Origin: Flavobacteriaceae bacterium
GTDB taxonomy: Bacteria > Bacteroidota > Bacteroidia > Flavobacteriales > Flavobacteriaceae
Assembly (NCBI GenBank): GCA_016649715.1
Contig: JAENXC010000003.1
Coordinates: forward strand, 62,001 to 126,000
DNA length: 64,000 bases
Direction of reading: 5' to 3'
How positions within the stretch are numbered: the first letter of the stretch is position 1; every line of letters starts with the position of its first letter. The notes beneath the pieces were generated by a model, which saw only the letters and a list, made by a program, of their open reading frames with translations, had not been told where the DNA came from and did no database searches. The position numbers and the translations under genes were made by a program. Shown here in pieces: positions 16,141 to 24,625 of the stretch.

Positions 16141-17016
16141 CTACTGATTCCCCAGCAAAACTTTCCACGCTTCTACTATTTTTCCTTCGCACAGAAATTG
16201 TTGTGCTTTTTTATGGATTGCTTCATTATTTTTGGAAGCAACTAATTTTTTAAGTTCTTTCGAAGCATTTATAAAGGTATTAATTTCTTCCGAATTTGGA
16301 AAATTTTCTACATTGCCCAACATTCCCAAATCATTTCCTGTCAATACTTTGCTATTGCGAATTTCTTCGTGAAGGCTATCCACCCCAATTCCCAATGTTG
16401 TTATTGGCTTTGGCACTTCAAAAAGCCCCGCTTTGGCGCGGCTGTACCAATTGCCGCCAAGACGGGAAACCGTATCAATTTTAAAAGGGTCAATGCTGCC
16501 ATCTTCAGCTAAAATTTCTTCTTTTATATGAAGTTTTACCACTTCACAAATTACCAAATTGCCTGCACCGCCTTCTTTTCCGAGCGCAATAACTTGGTTC
16601 ACCCTACATTCCAATTGAACGGGAGCTTCGGCCACTCGGGGTGGTTTTACCATTTCGGAAGCCAATTCAGTAAAACCAGCTTTTGTGAATTCGTTTATAT
16701 CTTTGGCATATTCGGTTGAAGAAAGCGAAACTTGGTGCACCATTTCAAAACTCACAATGTTTATAACCACTTCGGGCACTTGCAAAACGTTTTCGTAAGT
16801 GTGTTTCGTGGTATTGTCACGACCTCGACGCGCTGGCGAAAATACCAAGATTGGCGGCCGTGCACTAAAAACATTAAAAAAACTGAAGGGCGAAAGGTTT
16901 ACGTTTCCCTCGCTGTCAACGGTGCTGGCAAAGCATATAGGCCTTGGTGCAACTGCTCCCAAAAGGTAGCCGTGCAGTTTTCTTGTGGAAAGTTCGTGTG
17001 GTTCAATAGAAATCAT
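16141..17016 (-). CDS. flavin reductase family protein
   Basis: This 291-residue protein has an N-terminal FMN-binding split-barrel domain. The typical motifs are GAVAPRPICFASTVDSEGNVNLSPFSFFNVFSARPP (in parts), the PPILVFSP strand, and a C-terminal LGGNWYSRA stretch. Relatives use FMN as a prosthetic group or reduce it with NAD(P)H. No monooxygenase partner is adjacent. A C-terminal helical extension (about 220-291) is not part of the core domain. The start ATG at 17016 lies a few bases after a TACATTTG box, implying a very short leader. Confidence 0.85.
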   Translation of the reverse strand: MISIEPHELSTRKLHGYLLGAVAPRPICFASTVDSEGNVNLSPFSFFNVFSARPPILVFSPARRGRDNTTKHTYENVLQVPEVVINIVSFEMVHQVSLSSTEYAKDINEFTKAGFTELASEMVKPPRVAEAPVQLECRVNQVIALGKEGGAGNLVICEVVKLHIKEEILAEDGSIDPFKIDTVSRLGGNWYSRAKAGLFEVPKPITTLGIGVDSLHEEIRNSKVLTGNDLGMLGNVENFPNSEEINTFINASKELKKLVASKNNEAIHKKAQQFLCEGKIVEAWKVLLGNQ

Positions 17017-17114
17017 TGGCTACAAATGTACCCAAAGATTATAGCTTGTAAAAACTTGATTGTACAATAATATCAACATATTTGCTTTATATTTATTCAG
17101 GAAAAAAATTCTTT

Positions 17115-18269
17115 ATGTTGCGTAAAAAAACATTCACCCGTTGGGGTTTTATTTTGGCTTCTCTTATTGTTATCAGCCTTATATTGTGGAATACGTATGT
17201 GTTTTTCACACAATTAAAGGCGAATGAACGCACGAAAATGGAGATTTGGGCTGTTGCTCAGGAGGAATTGGAACAAAGTTTAGAGGGCACAGGAAATTCT
17301 GTAAGCGAAACTGCGCTGACCATCATAAGGAGCAATAGCACCACGCCGATGATTCTCCACACCCTGAAAGAAGACAACTATGAAGGCAGGAACATTGAAG
17401 ATGCGGTTCTGAAAAACGAAAATGCCCGAAAAAAGAAAATCAATCAATTTATTTCGGAATACCAACCCATTGAAGTTAAATATAAAGACCAAGTACTTTC
17501 GGTAATTTACTTTGGAAACTCACCGCTGATCAATAAGCTGAAATATTATCCAGCAGCTTTGATTTTAATTCTATTCCTTTTCATTTTAGCGATTTACCTC
17601 TTTTACAAAACCTCCAAATCTGCTGAGCAGAACAGGCTCTGGGCAGGAATGGCGAAGGAAACGGCACACCAGATTGGCACCCCACTTTCCTCTTTGGTGG
17701 GCTGGACGGAAATTTTAAAAAGTGAAAACGTAAACCCGGAATATATTGTTGAAATGGAGAAGGACATTTCCCGATTGGAAACCATTACAGACCGTTTTTC
17801 AAAAATTGGTTCTATACCAAAACTAGAGCAGCACGATTTGGTTGAAGAAACAAAAGCTACTTTTTATTACTTGCAAAAACGCACCTCAAAACTCATAAAT
17901 TTTCAGCTCAACGTACCCAGAAAACCCATTTATGTTGAAATGAACCCGCAACTTTTCAGCTGGACTATTGAAAATTTGGTAAAAAACGGCATCGATGCTA
18001 TGAAGGGAAAAGGCAAAATAACTATCTCCATCGAACAGAATTCAAAATATGCGTTGGTGCATATAACCGACACTGGAAAAGGATTGACAAAAAGTGAATT
18101 CCGAAAAATATTTACGCCCGGACACACCACCAAAAAACGAGGCTGGGGCTTGGGTCTTTCATTGGCAAAACGTATTATTGAAGAATATCACAACGGAAAA
18201 ATCCGTGTTTTGAAAAGCACCCCAAACCAAGGCACAACAATGGAAATTGCACTAAAGACCGAAAGTTAA
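17115..18269 (+). CDS. membrane sensor histidine kinase
   Basis: This 384-residue kinase has two membrane segments (about 11-31 and 146-164) enclosing a periplasmic sensor region of some 110 residues. The HisKA-type motif AHQIGTPLSSL has the phospho-acceptor His185. The ATPase domain has N-box NLVKNGIDAM, G1-type DTGKGLTKSEF and G2-type GWGLGLSLAKRI. I start at ATG 17115 (MLRKKTFTRW); the upstream extension reads intergenic DNA. No response regulator follows; the next gene is a small CxxC protein. The partner and signal are unknown. Confidence 0.9.
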   Translation: MLRKKTFTRWGFILASLIVISLILWNTYVFFTQLKANERTKMEIWAVAQEELEQSLEGTGNSVSETALTIIRSNSTTPMILHTLKEDNYEGRNIEDAVLKNENARKKKINQFISEYQPIEVKYKDQVLSVIYFGNSPLINKLKYYPAALILILFLFILAIYLFYKTSKSAEQNRLWAGMAKETAHQIGTPLSSLVGWTEILKSENVNPEYIVEMEKDISRLETITDRFSKIGSIPKLEQHDLVEETKATFYYLQKRTSKLINFQLNVPRKPIYVEMNPQLFSWTIENLVKNGIDAMKGKGKITISIEQNSKYALVHITDTGKGLTKSEFRKIFTPGHTTKKRGWGLGLSLAKRIIEEYHNGKIRVLKSTPNQGTTMEIALKTES

Positions 18270-18271
18270 CA

Positions 18272-18619
18272 ATGAAACATAGAACCCACACACTACACAC
18301 AGCACGTTTAAATAATAATTGTCCAACATGTTTTGGAACAGATGGCCTAGAAATCACTTTTACACAGGAAGAGAAAGAAACGCCATTCTTCAAAAAACCA
18401 GCGACACAAATAGACGAAAAACTGTATTGCCATACTTGCAAAAACAACATTTACCCCGTAAACTGGACCGAGGATATTGAGCGAGTTTTCGACTACAACA
18501 AAAAAATAGCGGAAACCAATAAACAATATTTAAAGGTAAAACCGCTATTTTATATTTTGACTGTTGTGGCAATTGTTTTGTTTGCCGCTGTGGTTTATAT
18601 TTTGATTCCTAAGATTTAA
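18272..18619 (+). CDS. small membrane protein with two CxxC motifs
   Basis: This 115-residue protein lies 2 bases after the histidine kinase stop. It carries CPTC near residue 16 and CHTC near residue 53, which together could bind one zinc as a split zinc ribbon. A single C-terminal membrane segment follows (about 90-111). The kinase and this protein are probably co-transcribed, so it may be an accessory of that signalling system. I do not recognise the family. The 3' end overlaps the convergent HIT gene by 11 bases. Confidence 0.65.
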   Translation: MKHRTHTLHTARLNNNCPTCFGTDGLEITFTQEEKETPFFKKPATQIDEKLYCHTCKNNIYPVNWTEDIERVFDYNKKIAETNKQYLKVKPLFYILTVVAIVLFAAVVYILIPKI

Positions 18620-19004
18620 GTTTTTCGGAAATTGCTTCGGCCAAAAATTCAAATTCCTCTGAGGTCATTTTCACTTTTTTGGTGAAACGCATATCGTCCA
18701 TTTCGTTCAGCGGAATAAGATGTACGTGCACGTGTGGAACTTCTAAACCTACCACGGCCATCCCCACGCGTTTGCAGGGAACGGTTTTTTCCAGTGCACT
18801 GGCCACTTTTCTGGAAAACTGCATCAGTTGCAGATACATATGTTCACCCATATCAAAAATCTTGTCAATTTCTACTTTTGGGACGCAGAGCGTATGTCCT
18901 TTGGCGTTTGGATTTATGTCCAAAAAAGCGATGAAATTATCGTCCTCGGCAATTTTGTAACAAGGAATTTCGCCTTCAATAATTTGTGTGAAAATAGAAG
19001 CCAT
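18609..19004 (-). CDS. HIT family nucleotide hydrolase
   Basis: This 131-residue protein has the histidine triad HVHVHLIPL (91-95 for HxHxH) and the upstream conserved FLDINPNAKGHTLCVPK. Members hydrolyse phosphoramidates or dinucleoside polyphosphates through a nucleotidyl-histidine intermediate. The length and motifs fit the Hint/HIT branch. It lies 2 bases downstream of greA on the same strand, so the two form an operon, an arrangement common in Bacteroidota. Confidence 0.93.
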   Translation of the reverse strand: MASIFTQIIEGEIPCYKIAEDDNFIAFLDINPNAKGHTLCVPKVEIDKIFDMGEHMYLQLMQFSRKVASALEKTVPCKRVGMAVVGLEVPHVHVHLIPLNEMDDMRFTKKVKMTSEEFEFLAEAISEKLKS

Positions 19005-19006
19005 AT

Positions 19007-19483
19007 TTAATCTCTTGAAATTTTCAATATTTCGAATTTAAGCACCCCATTGGGCACTTTTATTTCAGCTATTTCGTCTTTTTGCTTTCCTAACAATCCC
19101 TTACCGATAGGAGAATCAACGGAAATTTTTCCGGTTTTAAGATCGGCTTCGCTTTGCGCCACTAACTTATAGGTCATCTCCATTCCGTTATTTTGGTTCT
19201 TGATTTTCACGGTGGAATGAACCAAAACTTTGCTTAAATCCAGTTGCGACTCATCTATCAAACGGGCATTCGCTAGAACTTCTTCCATTTTTGCTATACG
19301 CATTTCCAGCATTCCCTGCGCTTCTTTGGCAGCGTCATATTCAGCATTTTCGCTTAAATCGCCCTTGTCGCGGGCTTCGGCGATAGCGTTGGAAGCTCTT
19401 GGACGCTCCACATCGCGCAGTTGGCCCACTTCTTCCCTCAATTTTTTTAATCCTTCGGCAGTGTAATAAGATACTTTACTCAT
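19007..19483 (-). CDS. greA: transcription elongation factor GreA
   Basis: GreA rescues backtracked RNA polymerase by stimulating transcript cleavage. The 158-residue protein has the N-terminal coiled coil with the acidic tip region (ARDKGDLSENAEYDAAKEAQ) containing the catalytic acidic pair, and a C-terminal FKBP-like domain (DSPIGKGLLGKQKDEI, VPNGVLKFEIL). The leader of about 120 bases carries two small hairpins (see 19484-19611). It is followed by the HIT gene. Confidence 0.96.
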   Translation of the reverse strand: MSKVSYYTAEGLKKLREEVGQLRDVERPRASNAIAEARDKGDLSENAEYDAAKEAQGMLEMRIAKMEEVLANARLIDESQLDLSKVLVHSTVKIKNQNNGMEMTYKLVAQSEADLKTGKISVDSPIGKGLLGKQKDEIAEIKVPNGVLKFEILKISRD

Positions 19484-19611
19484 AACTTCATCGTTTGTGT
19501 ATGCAGAACATACATATCCTTTAATATAACAAAATCCCGACTCGTGGCGGGACTCACTTTAATAAATTGAAAAAATCCCATGCGCTGACGGGATTCTGTT
19601 CCACAAATATA
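19484..19611 (-). promoter_or_regulatory. greA leader with candidate promoter and two hairpins
   Basis: A TATATTTG -7 box (19604-19611, minus strand) is followed by two short hairpins: AATCCC/GGGATT with a T-tract, then TCCCG/CGGGA with TTTTG. Each looks like a weak terminator, so attenuation of greA is possible. They may equally be decayed repeats. Confidence 0.35.
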
Positions 19612-19672
19612 CTAAAAATTTACTTGTTGTGTAATTTGTTGTAATTTTGGCCTTAAAATTTAGTTGTTTCAA

Positions 19673-20110
19673 ATGAAAAATAAATCTCTCTTCCTTTTAA
19701 TCTGCGTTTTGACGCTTTCCTGCTGTACCAAAAGTGACGAAAAACAACAGCGAAACCCGTATTTAATAGATCCTGCGGTAAGCTTGAACCTGAACTTGAA
19801 CCTTCCGGAGTACAACCCACTGAAATTTCCGGGCAATTATGTGATTACGCCCCAAGGAATTAAAGGGATTGTGGTTTACTGTGCCAGTGAGACTCTTTAT
19901 TTTGCCTTCGACCTTACAGACCCAAATCACGCGCCCAGCGACTGCTCCCGAATGGTTTTGGATGGAATTATTGCCAGTTGCCCCTGCCAAAATGATACAA
20001 ATAAATATTACATAACTTCGGGCCAGCACACAACAGAGCCCGACTCCAAATACCCAATGCAAGCTTACCGTGCTGAGCGCAATGGAAATAATATTGTTAT
20101 CAGCAACTAA
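19673..20110 (+). CDS. Rieske-fold-like lipoprotein, unassigned
   Basis: This 145-residue protein from ATG 19673 has a lipoprotein signal ending LTLSCC. The rest (PGNYVITPQGIKGIVVYC, APSDCSRMVLDG, CPCQNDTNKYYITSGQ) has the order of a Rieske ferredoxin-like fold found in Bacteroidota lipoproteins. The cluster-binding residues are altered: Cys pairs occur, but the CxH boxes are not complete. It is probably a fold relative without a normal 2Fe-2S cluster. It converges on the TonB receptor gene with a 14-base gap. The fold assignment is tentative. Confidence 0.5.
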   Translation: MKNKSLFLLICVLTLSCCTKSDEKQQRNPYLIDPAVSLNLNLNLPEYNPLKFPGNYVITPQGIKGIVVYCASETLYFAFDLTDPNHAPSDCSRMVLDGIIASCPCQNDTNKYYITSGQHTTEPDSKYPMQAYRAERNGNNIVISN

Positions 20111-20124
20111 TTTTCATTTATATT

Positions 20125-22338
20125 CTAAAACTTCACGGTAGCACCAATTAAAAAATTAATTGTAGCCTGCGGATAATAGCCCGCACCTTCAACAGTAGTA
20201 ACAGTTCCCGGATTACTATAATCATCATCATACGTATAAAAATAGCCGTTGGAAATATGTTTCACGTTGAAAATATTGTTCACCAAAGCCGAAAAAACCA
20301 CTTCTTTTATCCACGGAAGTGTATCCAAAGTGTAAACTATATTTAAATCATTTATGAAATAACTGTCCAGTTTTGAGGCTTCACTGTCAATATTGCCCAT
20401 ATACTGTTCACCCACAAATTTTGAAAGGAAACCTAATTGCAATTTTTTGATTGGAGAATATTCCAACATATTTCCTGCAACAACCGAAGGTGAAAAAGAA
20501 ATATTTGTGCTGCCAAGATTTACCAATTCACCATCCCGAGAAGTGACGAAATCTACATTTTTATTGGTACTCAAAGCAATATTAGGAAGAGTTCTCAAAT
20601 TTTTCAAAAGCTGTATTTCAGCATCAACTTCAAGTCCCAATCGGTAGCTTTTTCCGCTGCTGGTTCGTAAACCCGCGCCAACATCATTCAATTCGCCGGA
20701 AAGCACTAATTGATCTTTGTAATTCATATAGAAAATATTGGCGTTCACCTTTGTTCTTCCTGCCCGTCCGGCAGGCGGGTCAGATACAAAACGATAGCCA
20801 AGTTCAAAATCATCCAGTTTTTCAGGTGTGATAATTCCTTGTTCGTAATCGTTTCGGGAAGGCTCGCGGTGTGCTTTTCCGTAGGAAAAATAGAATTGGT
20901 TAGAAGTATTGAATTTATAGGTCAATCCAGCTTTTGGATTGAAAAATGAATAGTTTTCATCCACATTCAGCAGCATTAAATCGGAAGTTATTCCCGAGGT
21001 TTTATAATTCAAAAACCTCCCCTGCAAATCGCCAAAAACGCTCCATTTTTCATTAATTCTATACGTAGCTTTTGAAAAAATGGTAAATTCACTTTTCTCG
21101 CCATTTCCTTCATAATAACGATCGCGAATCTCGGAATTACTGGCGTAGCGGGCCCAAATCACTTCGCCGTAGTGATCTCCTTCGTAATAACTATAAAAAG
21201 CTCCGCCCGTAAAATCTATTTTATCATTTTTGTAATTCACGTTTGCATTGGCGGCGTAAAAATGGTTGTCCAACCAACGGCGGCGGATTAAATCCGTGGT
21301 ATTTATCGTGTCGCCGCCAATTTCAATCGGTTCGAAACCATACGTTTTAAATTTTTCGTCTTCTTTGTATTGTTCAAAATAACCTTTTCCTTTTGTGTAA
21401 TTGAAAGAAACATTTGTGTTCCAATTGTTGTTGAAACGCTGGTTCCAAAACAATTGATAGTGGTCCTGCGCATAATTATCCACTTCGTTATCATAAAACC
21501 GAATGTTTCCTTCTTCATCGGTGTACATTCCCGCGGTGTTGAAAGTTCTATCATTTTTAAGTTTTTCGGGATCTTCCAAACCGTTCCACGACTGATAGGT
21601 TTCTTCCCGTCCGCCAAAAACCAAAGCTTTTATCAATGTATTTCTATTGACAAAAGCTCCCTGCAAAAAATACGATTTCAAGTCTGAACTGGCTCTGTCA
21701 ATATACCCATCAGATTTGATGGTTGACAACCTTCCCGCTAATTCAAAATGGTCGGAAAGCAAGCCAGTGCTGAACTTGATGTTGTGTTTATGCGTATTAT
21801 AACTTCCGAAGGAATTTGCAATTTCACCATAAGCTTCATCTGAAACTGCATCGCTCAACAAGTTCAAGCTCGCGCCAAAAGCTCCCGAACCATTAGTGGA
21901 AGTTCCCACGCCACGTTGCAATTGGAGGCTTTGCACCGAAGAAGTAAAATCGGGCAAATTCACCCAAAACGTCCCTTGGCTTTCGGAATCGTTATACGGA
22001 ATGCCGTTTAGTGTAACATTCACACGTGAAGCATCGCTCCCGCGAACCCGAATATAGGTATAACCTACGCCCCCACCAGCATCGCTTGTTGTGACGACGG
22101 AAGGCAGATAGTTAAGCATGTACGGAATGTCCTGCCCAAGATTTCGTTTTTCAAGTTCCTCTTTGTCGAGGTTTGAGTGGGTGATAGGCGAATCTGCATC
22201 CACGCGAACGGCCTTCACCAAAACTTCGTCCAAGGTCTCAATTTTCGTAGAATCCTGTGATTTTGTCTGCGGAATTTCCTGTGCAGAAATCGTGAAAAAA
22301 AGTGAAGCAAAAACTGCTGAAATCAATAACTTTTTCAT
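20125..22338 (-). CDS. TonB-dependent outer-membrane receptor, predicted thiamine transporter
   Basis: This 737-residue protein has a signal peptide (about 1-19, ISAQ), a plug domain (about 30-150: LDEVLVKAVR, RVRGSDASRVNVTLNGIPYND, LQLQRGVGTSTNG) and a 22-strand-type barrel ending in a TINFLIGATVKF terminal strand. It lies directly behind a TPP riboswitch, so thiamine or a precursor is the likely substrate. TPP-controlled TonB receptors are known in Bacteroidota. An in-frame class B palindrome (20756-20782) adds PPAGRAGR near residue 520, probably in a loop. Substrate choice rests on the riboswitch. Confidence 0.9.
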   Translation of the reverse strand: MKKLLISAVFASLFFTISAQEIPQTKSQDSTKIETLDEVLVKAVRVDADSPITHSNLDKEELEKRNLGQDIPYMLNYLPSVVTTSDAGGGVGYTYIRVRGSDASRVNVTLNGIPYNDSESQGTFWVNLPDFTSSVQSLQLQRGVGTSTNGSGAFGASLNLLSDAVSDEAYGEIANSFGSYNTHKHNIKFSTGLLSDHFELAGRLSTIKSDGYIDRASSDLKSYFLQGAFVNRNTLIKALVFGGREETYQSWNGLEDPEKLKNDRTFNTAGMYTDEEGNIRFYDNEVDNYAQDHYQLFWNQRFNNNWNTNVSFNYTKGKGYFEQYKEDEKFKTYGFEPIEIGGDTINTTDLIRRRWLDNHFYAANANVNYKNDKIDFTGGAFYSYYEGDHYGEVIWARYASNSEIRDRYYEGNGEKSEFTIFSKATYRINEKWSVFGDLQGRFLNYKTSGITSDLMLLNVDENYSFFNPKAGLTYKFNTSNQFYFSYGKAHREPSRNDYEQGIITPEKLDDFELGYRFVSDPPAGRAGRTKVNANIFYMNYKDQLVLSGELNDVGAGLRTSSGKSYRLGLEVDAEIQLLKNLRTLPNIALSTNKNVDFVTSRDGELVNLGSTNISFSPSVVAGNMLEYSPIKKLQLGFLSKFVGEQYMGNIDSEASKLDSYFINDLNIVYTLDTLPWIKEVVFSALVNNIFNVKHISNGYFYTYDDDYSNPGTVTTVEGAGYYPQATINFLIGATVKF
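20756..20782. repeat. class B palindrome in frame in the TonB receptor
   Basis: The stem CCTGCC/GGCAGG lies within CTTCCTGCCCGTCCGGCAGG and encodes SDPPAGRAGRTK on the gene strand, where related receptors read straight from FVSD to TKVN (by my recollection). The frame is kept. Confidence 0.75.
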
Positions 22339-22397
22339 TCGTAAAAATATTTTATACGAATAAAAGGGGCGTTATTCTTTGTTGGTTAAGGTTTTAC

Positions 22398-22443
22398 ATA
22401 AAAAACCCTGAAAATAGTGCTTCGCGCAATATTACAGGGGTTC
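22398..22443 (-). terminator. riboswitch-controlled intrinsic terminator
   Basis: On the minus strand AACCCCTG and CAGGGTTTTTT flank a 22-base loop region, giving a stem followed by a T-tract just downstream of the TPP aptamer and about 60 bases before the receptor start. This is the expected expression platform for transcription termination when TPP is bound. Confidence 0.65.
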
Positions 22444-22451
22444 CTATTTGT

Positions 22452-22598
22452 TTTCCCTTGGCGGCATTACCCGCCCAGGTTCTTTGGGTATAATCTCAGC
22501 TTCTTCGAGTTCAGAGTTCAGAGTTATGAGTTATGAGTTAAAAAACTCTGAACTCATAACTCATAACTCATAACTAAAATCTGCACCCCTTTGAGATG
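22452..22598 (-). promoter_or_regulatory. TPP (THI-box) riboswitch with enlarged P3 arm
   Basis: On the minus strand the conserved blocks appear in order: AGGGGTGCAG, then GCTGAGATTATACCC, GAACCTGGGCGGGTAATGCC and GCCAAGGGA. These are the TPP-aptamer signatures for the pyrimidine and pyrophosphate sensor arms. The P3 segment between GGGGTGC and CTGAGA is extended to about 80 bases by a GTTATGA-type inverted repeat. A TATCTTTG box lies just upstream and a terminator hairpin just downstream. It should repress the TonB receptor when TPP is plentiful. Confidence 0.92.
22505..22575. repeat. GTTATGA inverted word repeat forming the riboswitch P3 arm
   Basis: Tandem copies of GAGTTATGA/GTTCAGA words form inverted arms. 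An 18-base arm at 22522-22539 is perfectly complementary to AACTCATAACTCATAACT at 22551-22568 and again at 22558-22575. It sits exactly in the variable P3 region of the TPP aptamer. Confidence 0.85.
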
Positions 22599-22603
22599 TT
22601 CGG

Positions 22604-22611
22604 CAAAGATA
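22604..22611 (-). promoter_or_regulatory. candidate promoter of the TPP riboswitch-TonB receptor transcript
   Basis: Minus-strand TATCTTTG matches TAnnTTTG, with a TTTG 21 bases upstream (22633-22636 on the plus strand as CAAA). Transcription would begin right at the riboswitch 5' end. Confidence 0.55.
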
Positions 22612-22665
22612 GCTATTTTAAATTCCAAATATCAAATCCCAAATCCCGAATTAACAAATCTCGAA

Positions 22666-23070
22666 TCACTCCAAGTCTGGCGGTTTGCGGTTGGATTTTT
22701 TTAGGGCGTGTTCCTTTTTGGATTTTAATCGCCTTTCGATTGCGCCTTTTAATGGCTTCGTTTTTTTTCGGGGTTTTGCAACTTTCAGGTTTTTTTGAAG
22801 TAATTCAACCAATCTTTCAATGACGATAGCTTTGTTGCGGTGTTGGCTTCTGGTTTCGCCACATTGAAGGGAAATGATTCCTTCGGAAGAAATTTTTGTA
22901 GATAGTTTAGCCCGAAGTCTTTCTTTTTCAGTTTCTGAAATCGCTTCGGAATCTTCCAAATTAAAGGAAACCTCCACCTTTGAAGCCGTTTTGTTTACGT
23001 GCTGCCCACCCGGTCCGCTACTGCGGATGGCTTTAAAAGTAAGTTCAGATATTAAAATCTCCGTGTTCAT
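22666..23070 (-). CDS. arfB: ArfB/YaeJ-type peptidyl-tRNA hydrolase (ribosome rescue)
   Basis: ArfB hydrolyses peptidyl-tRNA on stalled ribosomes that lack a stop codon. The 134-residue protein has the release-factor motif SSGPGGQHVNKTASKVEV with the catalytic GGQ, and a basic C-terminal tail (KPRKKTKPLKGAIERRLKSKKEHALKK) of the kind that enters the empty mRNA channel. I start at ATG 23070 (MNTEILISELTF). It overlaps the DUF4301 stop by four bases (ATGA), so the longer upstream frame is an artefact. Confidence 0.9.
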   Translation of the reverse strand: MNTEILISELTFKAIRSSGPGGQHVNKTASKVEVSFNLEDSEAISETEKERLRAKLSTKISSEGIISLQCGETRSQHRNKAIVIERLVELLQKNLKVAKPRKKTKPLKGAIERRLKSKKEHALKKSNRKPPDLE

Positions 23071-24590
23071 TTGGGCTGGTGCACTTCGTTCAAAAGGTCG
23101 TTTACGGTTTTCACAGGGTTGAAAGTGATGAGCGGCACTTCCACAAAAACCGTGTTCCAGTCTGCCATGGCGCCATTCCAAAGTCCAGGAAGTTCCAATG
23201 CTTTTATTGGTTTTCCTTGGTGTGATTTCTCTGAAATAAAACCTGCATCCGAATCTGAAAATTTCAGCAAATCATATTTTTCACTTTTATTATTACGCAC
23301 GCCACAAACCAAATCCACAGGATTGAAGTGCGTAGCTTTTTCAACCAGAGTTTTTTGTTGTGGGTTGTTGGTGTCCATCTGCAACATCTCCACAATTTGA
23401 TAGGAAAGATTGCCATTTTTGTCCTTTACAAGAAATGGCCCGCCGCCTGGAGCACCCGTGTTTTTAACCACGCCACAAACACGAATGGGACGTTCCAGAA
23501 TTTTTAGAAGTATTTCCTTAACTGCTGAAATGTTTTGAATTTTTAATTCCGAAGAAATAAATTCGGAAGCATTTTTCAATAGTTCCGCGGAAGGATTTTC
23601 GGAATGGAGTTTTTCAACAAACCCAAAAATCTTCTTTTGAAGCGAAATCAATTTTCCAGCCAGAACTTTTTTCTGAAAGGCGATAGTTTCCACATAATTT
23701 TCCGAAACCACATTGTCAATATTTTTGATGAAAATGATGTCGGCATCCACATCATTTAGGTTTTCCAGCAGCGCTCCGTGGCCGGAAGGACGGAAAACCA
23801 AATTCCCGCTTTCATCCAAAAAAACTTCATTTTGCGGTGTTGCGGCAATAGTATCGGTTTTCTTTTTCTGAAAGGAATAAGTAATTTTAAAACGAACGCC
23901 AGTTTTCTTTTCAACTAAATGTTTTATTTCATCAAACCACTTTTTGAATCTTTTCTCGTGACCTTCGGAAACAGTGAAATGTAGGTTTGCAACACCCTTG
24001 GAAGTTACGTAAAAGGCCGTTTCATACAATTGTTCACCAAAAGCAGTTACATAATTTTCTCCGTATTTATGAAAAGGGACCAATCCTTTGGGAGTATTGT
24101 TGAAGTTCAGACCTGTTTCTTCAAGCATTTCCTGGACGAACAAATAATATTTCTTTCCCTTTTCAAATGTTTTGAAATCACGGTATTTTACTTCCAATTC
24201 CCAAAAAACCAAATCTGAAAAAGCAAATTTTTCGATTGAGTCAAAGAATACTTTTAAATTTTCATTTTCTTCCTTTTGGAGAAAAGACTCAATTTCAAGT
24301 TTTGGTTCATAATTTTCCAAAAACTGATGCAAAAACTCGAACATACGCGTGGCGGCACCGGAAGCTGGAACAAATTTCAGCAAATCGAGTTTGTCTTTTT
24401 CAACTTCGAAAAGATTGGCAAAATGCTGTTGTTCTTTTTCTGAAAATACTTCAATTCCATTCTCGGTTGACGCAGCTTCCGCCACATTTGCAAATGGAAT
24501 TCCATTCTTAAATATTTGGAGTTGGCCTTTAACACTGGCTTCGGAAAGACCGTGAGCTTTTATTTGTTGTATGTTCTTTTCAGTAAACAT
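23067..24590 (-). CDS. DUF4301 family protein
   Basis: This 507-residue cytosolic protein matches DUF4301, recognisable from the N-terminal FVPASGAATRMFEFL block, GLVPFHKYGE, FRPSGHGALLENLNDVDADIIFIKNIDNV and CGVVKNTGAPGGGPF. The GAATRM and RPSGHGALLENL stretches resemble sugar-nucleotidyltransferase elements, so nucleotide-sugar binding is possible. The biochemical function is not established. It overlaps arfB by four bases. The preceding gene is the NadR-like kinase, from which it is separated by a repeat element. Confidence 0.88.
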   Translation of the reverse strand: MFTEKNIQQIKAHGLSEASVKGQLQIFKNGIPFANVAEAASTENGIEVFSEKEQQHFANLFEVEKDKLDLLKFVPASGAATRMFEFLHQFLENYEPKLEIESFLQKEENENLKVFFDSIEKFAFSDLVFWELEVKYRDFKTFEKGKKYYLFVQEMLEETGLNFNNTPKGLVPFHKYGENYVTAFGEQLYETAFYVTSKGVANLHFTVSEGHEKRFKKWFDEIKHLVEKKTGVRFKITYSFQKKKTDTIAATPQNEVFLDESGNLVFRPSGHGALLENLNDVDADIIFIKNIDNVVSENYVETIAFQKKVLAGKLISLQKKIFGFVEKLHSENPSAELLKNASEFISSELKIQNISAVKEILLKILERPIRVCGVVKNTGAPGGGPFLVKDKNGNLSYQIVEMLQMDTNNPQQKTLVEKATHFNPVDLVCGVRNNKSEKYDLLKFSDSDAGFISEKSHQGKPIKALELPGLWNGAMADWNTVFVEVPLITFNPVKTVNDLLNEVHQPK

Positions 24591-24625
24591 TCTGTGCTAT
24601 GTATAATTTTTTCTTCGTAGATTCT

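Noticed and set aside
22505-22575. Repeated GTTATGA units as a short CRISPR array
   Set aside because: The units are 7-9 bases with no spacers, are inverted, and lie within the TPP aptamer.
22666-23181. Longer ArfB frame with 37 extra N-terminal residues
   Set aside because: The extra part overlaps the DUF4301 gene; ATG 23070 with a four-base ATGA overlap gives the normal ArfB start.
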